Assembly (NCBI GenBank): GCA_016861025.1
Contig: BOKO01000031.1
Span: 1 to 7,500, forward strand
Direction: 5' to 3'
From: Chloroflexota bacterium
Lineage (GTDB): Bacteria; Chloroflexota; Anaerolineae; Caldilineales; Caldilineaceae
DNA: 7,500 nucleotides
The notes beneath the pieces are model-generated. The model saw nothing but the letters and a program-made list of their open reading frames with translations, was not told the DNA's origin and ran no database searches. The translations under genes were made by a program, and so were the position numbers. Below are positions 6,899 through 7,500 of the stretch, one piece after another; the stretch's first letter is position 1, and each line of letters begins with the position of its first letter.

Positions 6899-7500
6899 CA
6901 AGTTCATCGAAGCAACACGACAAAGACGCGAAATCGATAACCCCGTCGCCACTTATGACCCATCCTCCTGGCGCGCCCAATGGGAGGCGCAGTACGCCAC
7001 CGGCGAGACGCCGTGGGATACGCAGATCACCCCGCCTGAAGTGCAGAACTTTTGGAGGTCGGGACGACTGCCGCCTCGCGGGTTGGCGCTGGATATTGGC
7101 TGTGGTCCAGGGACAAATGTACGTTTTCTGGCGCAGCAAGGGCTTGTCACCATCGGCTTTGACATTGCCTTGCAGCCGCTGCTGACCGGGCAACGCCGTC
7201 TCGCCGAGCGCGCACCGGAGCTTGCAGAGCGCGCATCCTTTGTACAGGCTGACGCAACGCGCCTGCCCCTTACCGGCGCGGGCGCCGACTATATCCTCGA
7301 TGTTGGCTGCTTCCACGGCGCTCATCCTGACGAACGCCCCGCTTATGTCAATGGCATCATCGACAACTTACGCGTTGGCGGTTACTATCATATCTATGCA
7401 TTTGACCGCACGCGCGAAATGGCTGCCAACCCCGACCGAAAATTGCTAGGCGTCGAAGAAAATGAGATTGCCGAACGCTATTCGGATGCAATGGAAATTG
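6888..7500 (+). CDS. class I SAM-dependent methyltransferase (partial, runs off right edge)
   Basis: The first 204 residues are in the window. The N-terminal region includes YATGETPWDTQITPPEVQNF (37-56), reminiscent of TehB/thiopurine-type methyltransferases (xTGxxPWD). The SAM-binding motif is LALDIGCGPGTNVRFLAQQG (66-85), followed by the acidic end of strand 2, GFDIA (90-94), and FVQADATRLPL (118-128). ADYILDVGCFHG (133-144) is the motif IV region, and LRVGGYYHIYAFDR (161-174) matches post-motif LxxGG. The ATG at 6888 overlaps the acetyltransferase stop by 11 nt, implying coupled translation. The substrate is unknown; small molecules are likelier than nucleic acids, judged by resemblance only. 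The C-terminus is not seen. Confidence 0.87.
   Translation, partial: MTSDKFIEATRQRREIDNPVATYDPSSWRAQWEAQYATGETPWDTQITPPEVQNFWRSGRLPPRGLALDIGCGPGTNVRFLAQQGLVTIGFDIALQPLLTGQRRLAERAPELAERASFVQADATRLPLTGAGADYILDVGCFHGAHPDERPAYVNGIIDNLRVGGYYHIYAFDRTREMAANPDRKLLGVEENEIAERYSDAMEI

Overview
This window looks like a piece of a bacterial chromosome of moderately high GC. I lean towards Chloroflexota, because a Uma2-family protein sits among housekeeping genes, there is a YD/RHS repeat fragment, and the pyrophosphatase has a Pro/His-rich N-terminal extension. That placement is inference, not something the sequence proves.

Layout. Positions 1-760 (minus) hold part of an RHS/YD-repeat protein that leaves the window on the left. 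Its N-terminal side stops abruptly near 700-780, so it looks 5'-truncated. Positions 878-2465 (minus) form a two-gene unit: a Uma2-family nuclease-like gene, overlapping by 8 nt a trmI-like tRNA m1A58 methyltransferase. A divergent promoter region (about 2466-2653) separates this unit from a plus-strand lipoprotein gene (2654-3640) with a near-consensus TTGACA-17-TAGAAT promoter, a strong Shine-Dalgarno site and a clear lipobox. A long, perfect 23-bp inverted repeat built on a 7-nt unit follows the lipoprotein.

The best-supported RNA gene is ssrA (tmRNA, about 3800-4209). Both tRNA-like ends, pseudoknot PK1, the resume codon, a 21-codon tag ending in ALAA and a downstream palindromic terminator are all visible. 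A minus-strand MFS permease of the LacY/HcaT-like type (4273-5475) converges on it and may share the terminator.

The right part (5783-7500) is a compact plus-strand cluster. It starts with a family I inorganic pyrophosphatase, followed 21 nt later by a GNAT acetyltransferase. That gene overlaps by 11 nt a class I SAM-dependent methyltransferase, which runs off the right edge.

Functional themes are tRNA modification, ribosome rescue and pyrophosphate removal, with an uncharacterised lipoprotein, a transporter and a small-molecule acetyltransferase/methyltransferase pair. I see no CRISPR array, insertion sequence, phage module or recognisable new defence system. The most worthwhile leads are the tmRNA tag, the internally duplicated lipoprotein, the 7-nt-unit palindrome and the truncated RHS boundary.
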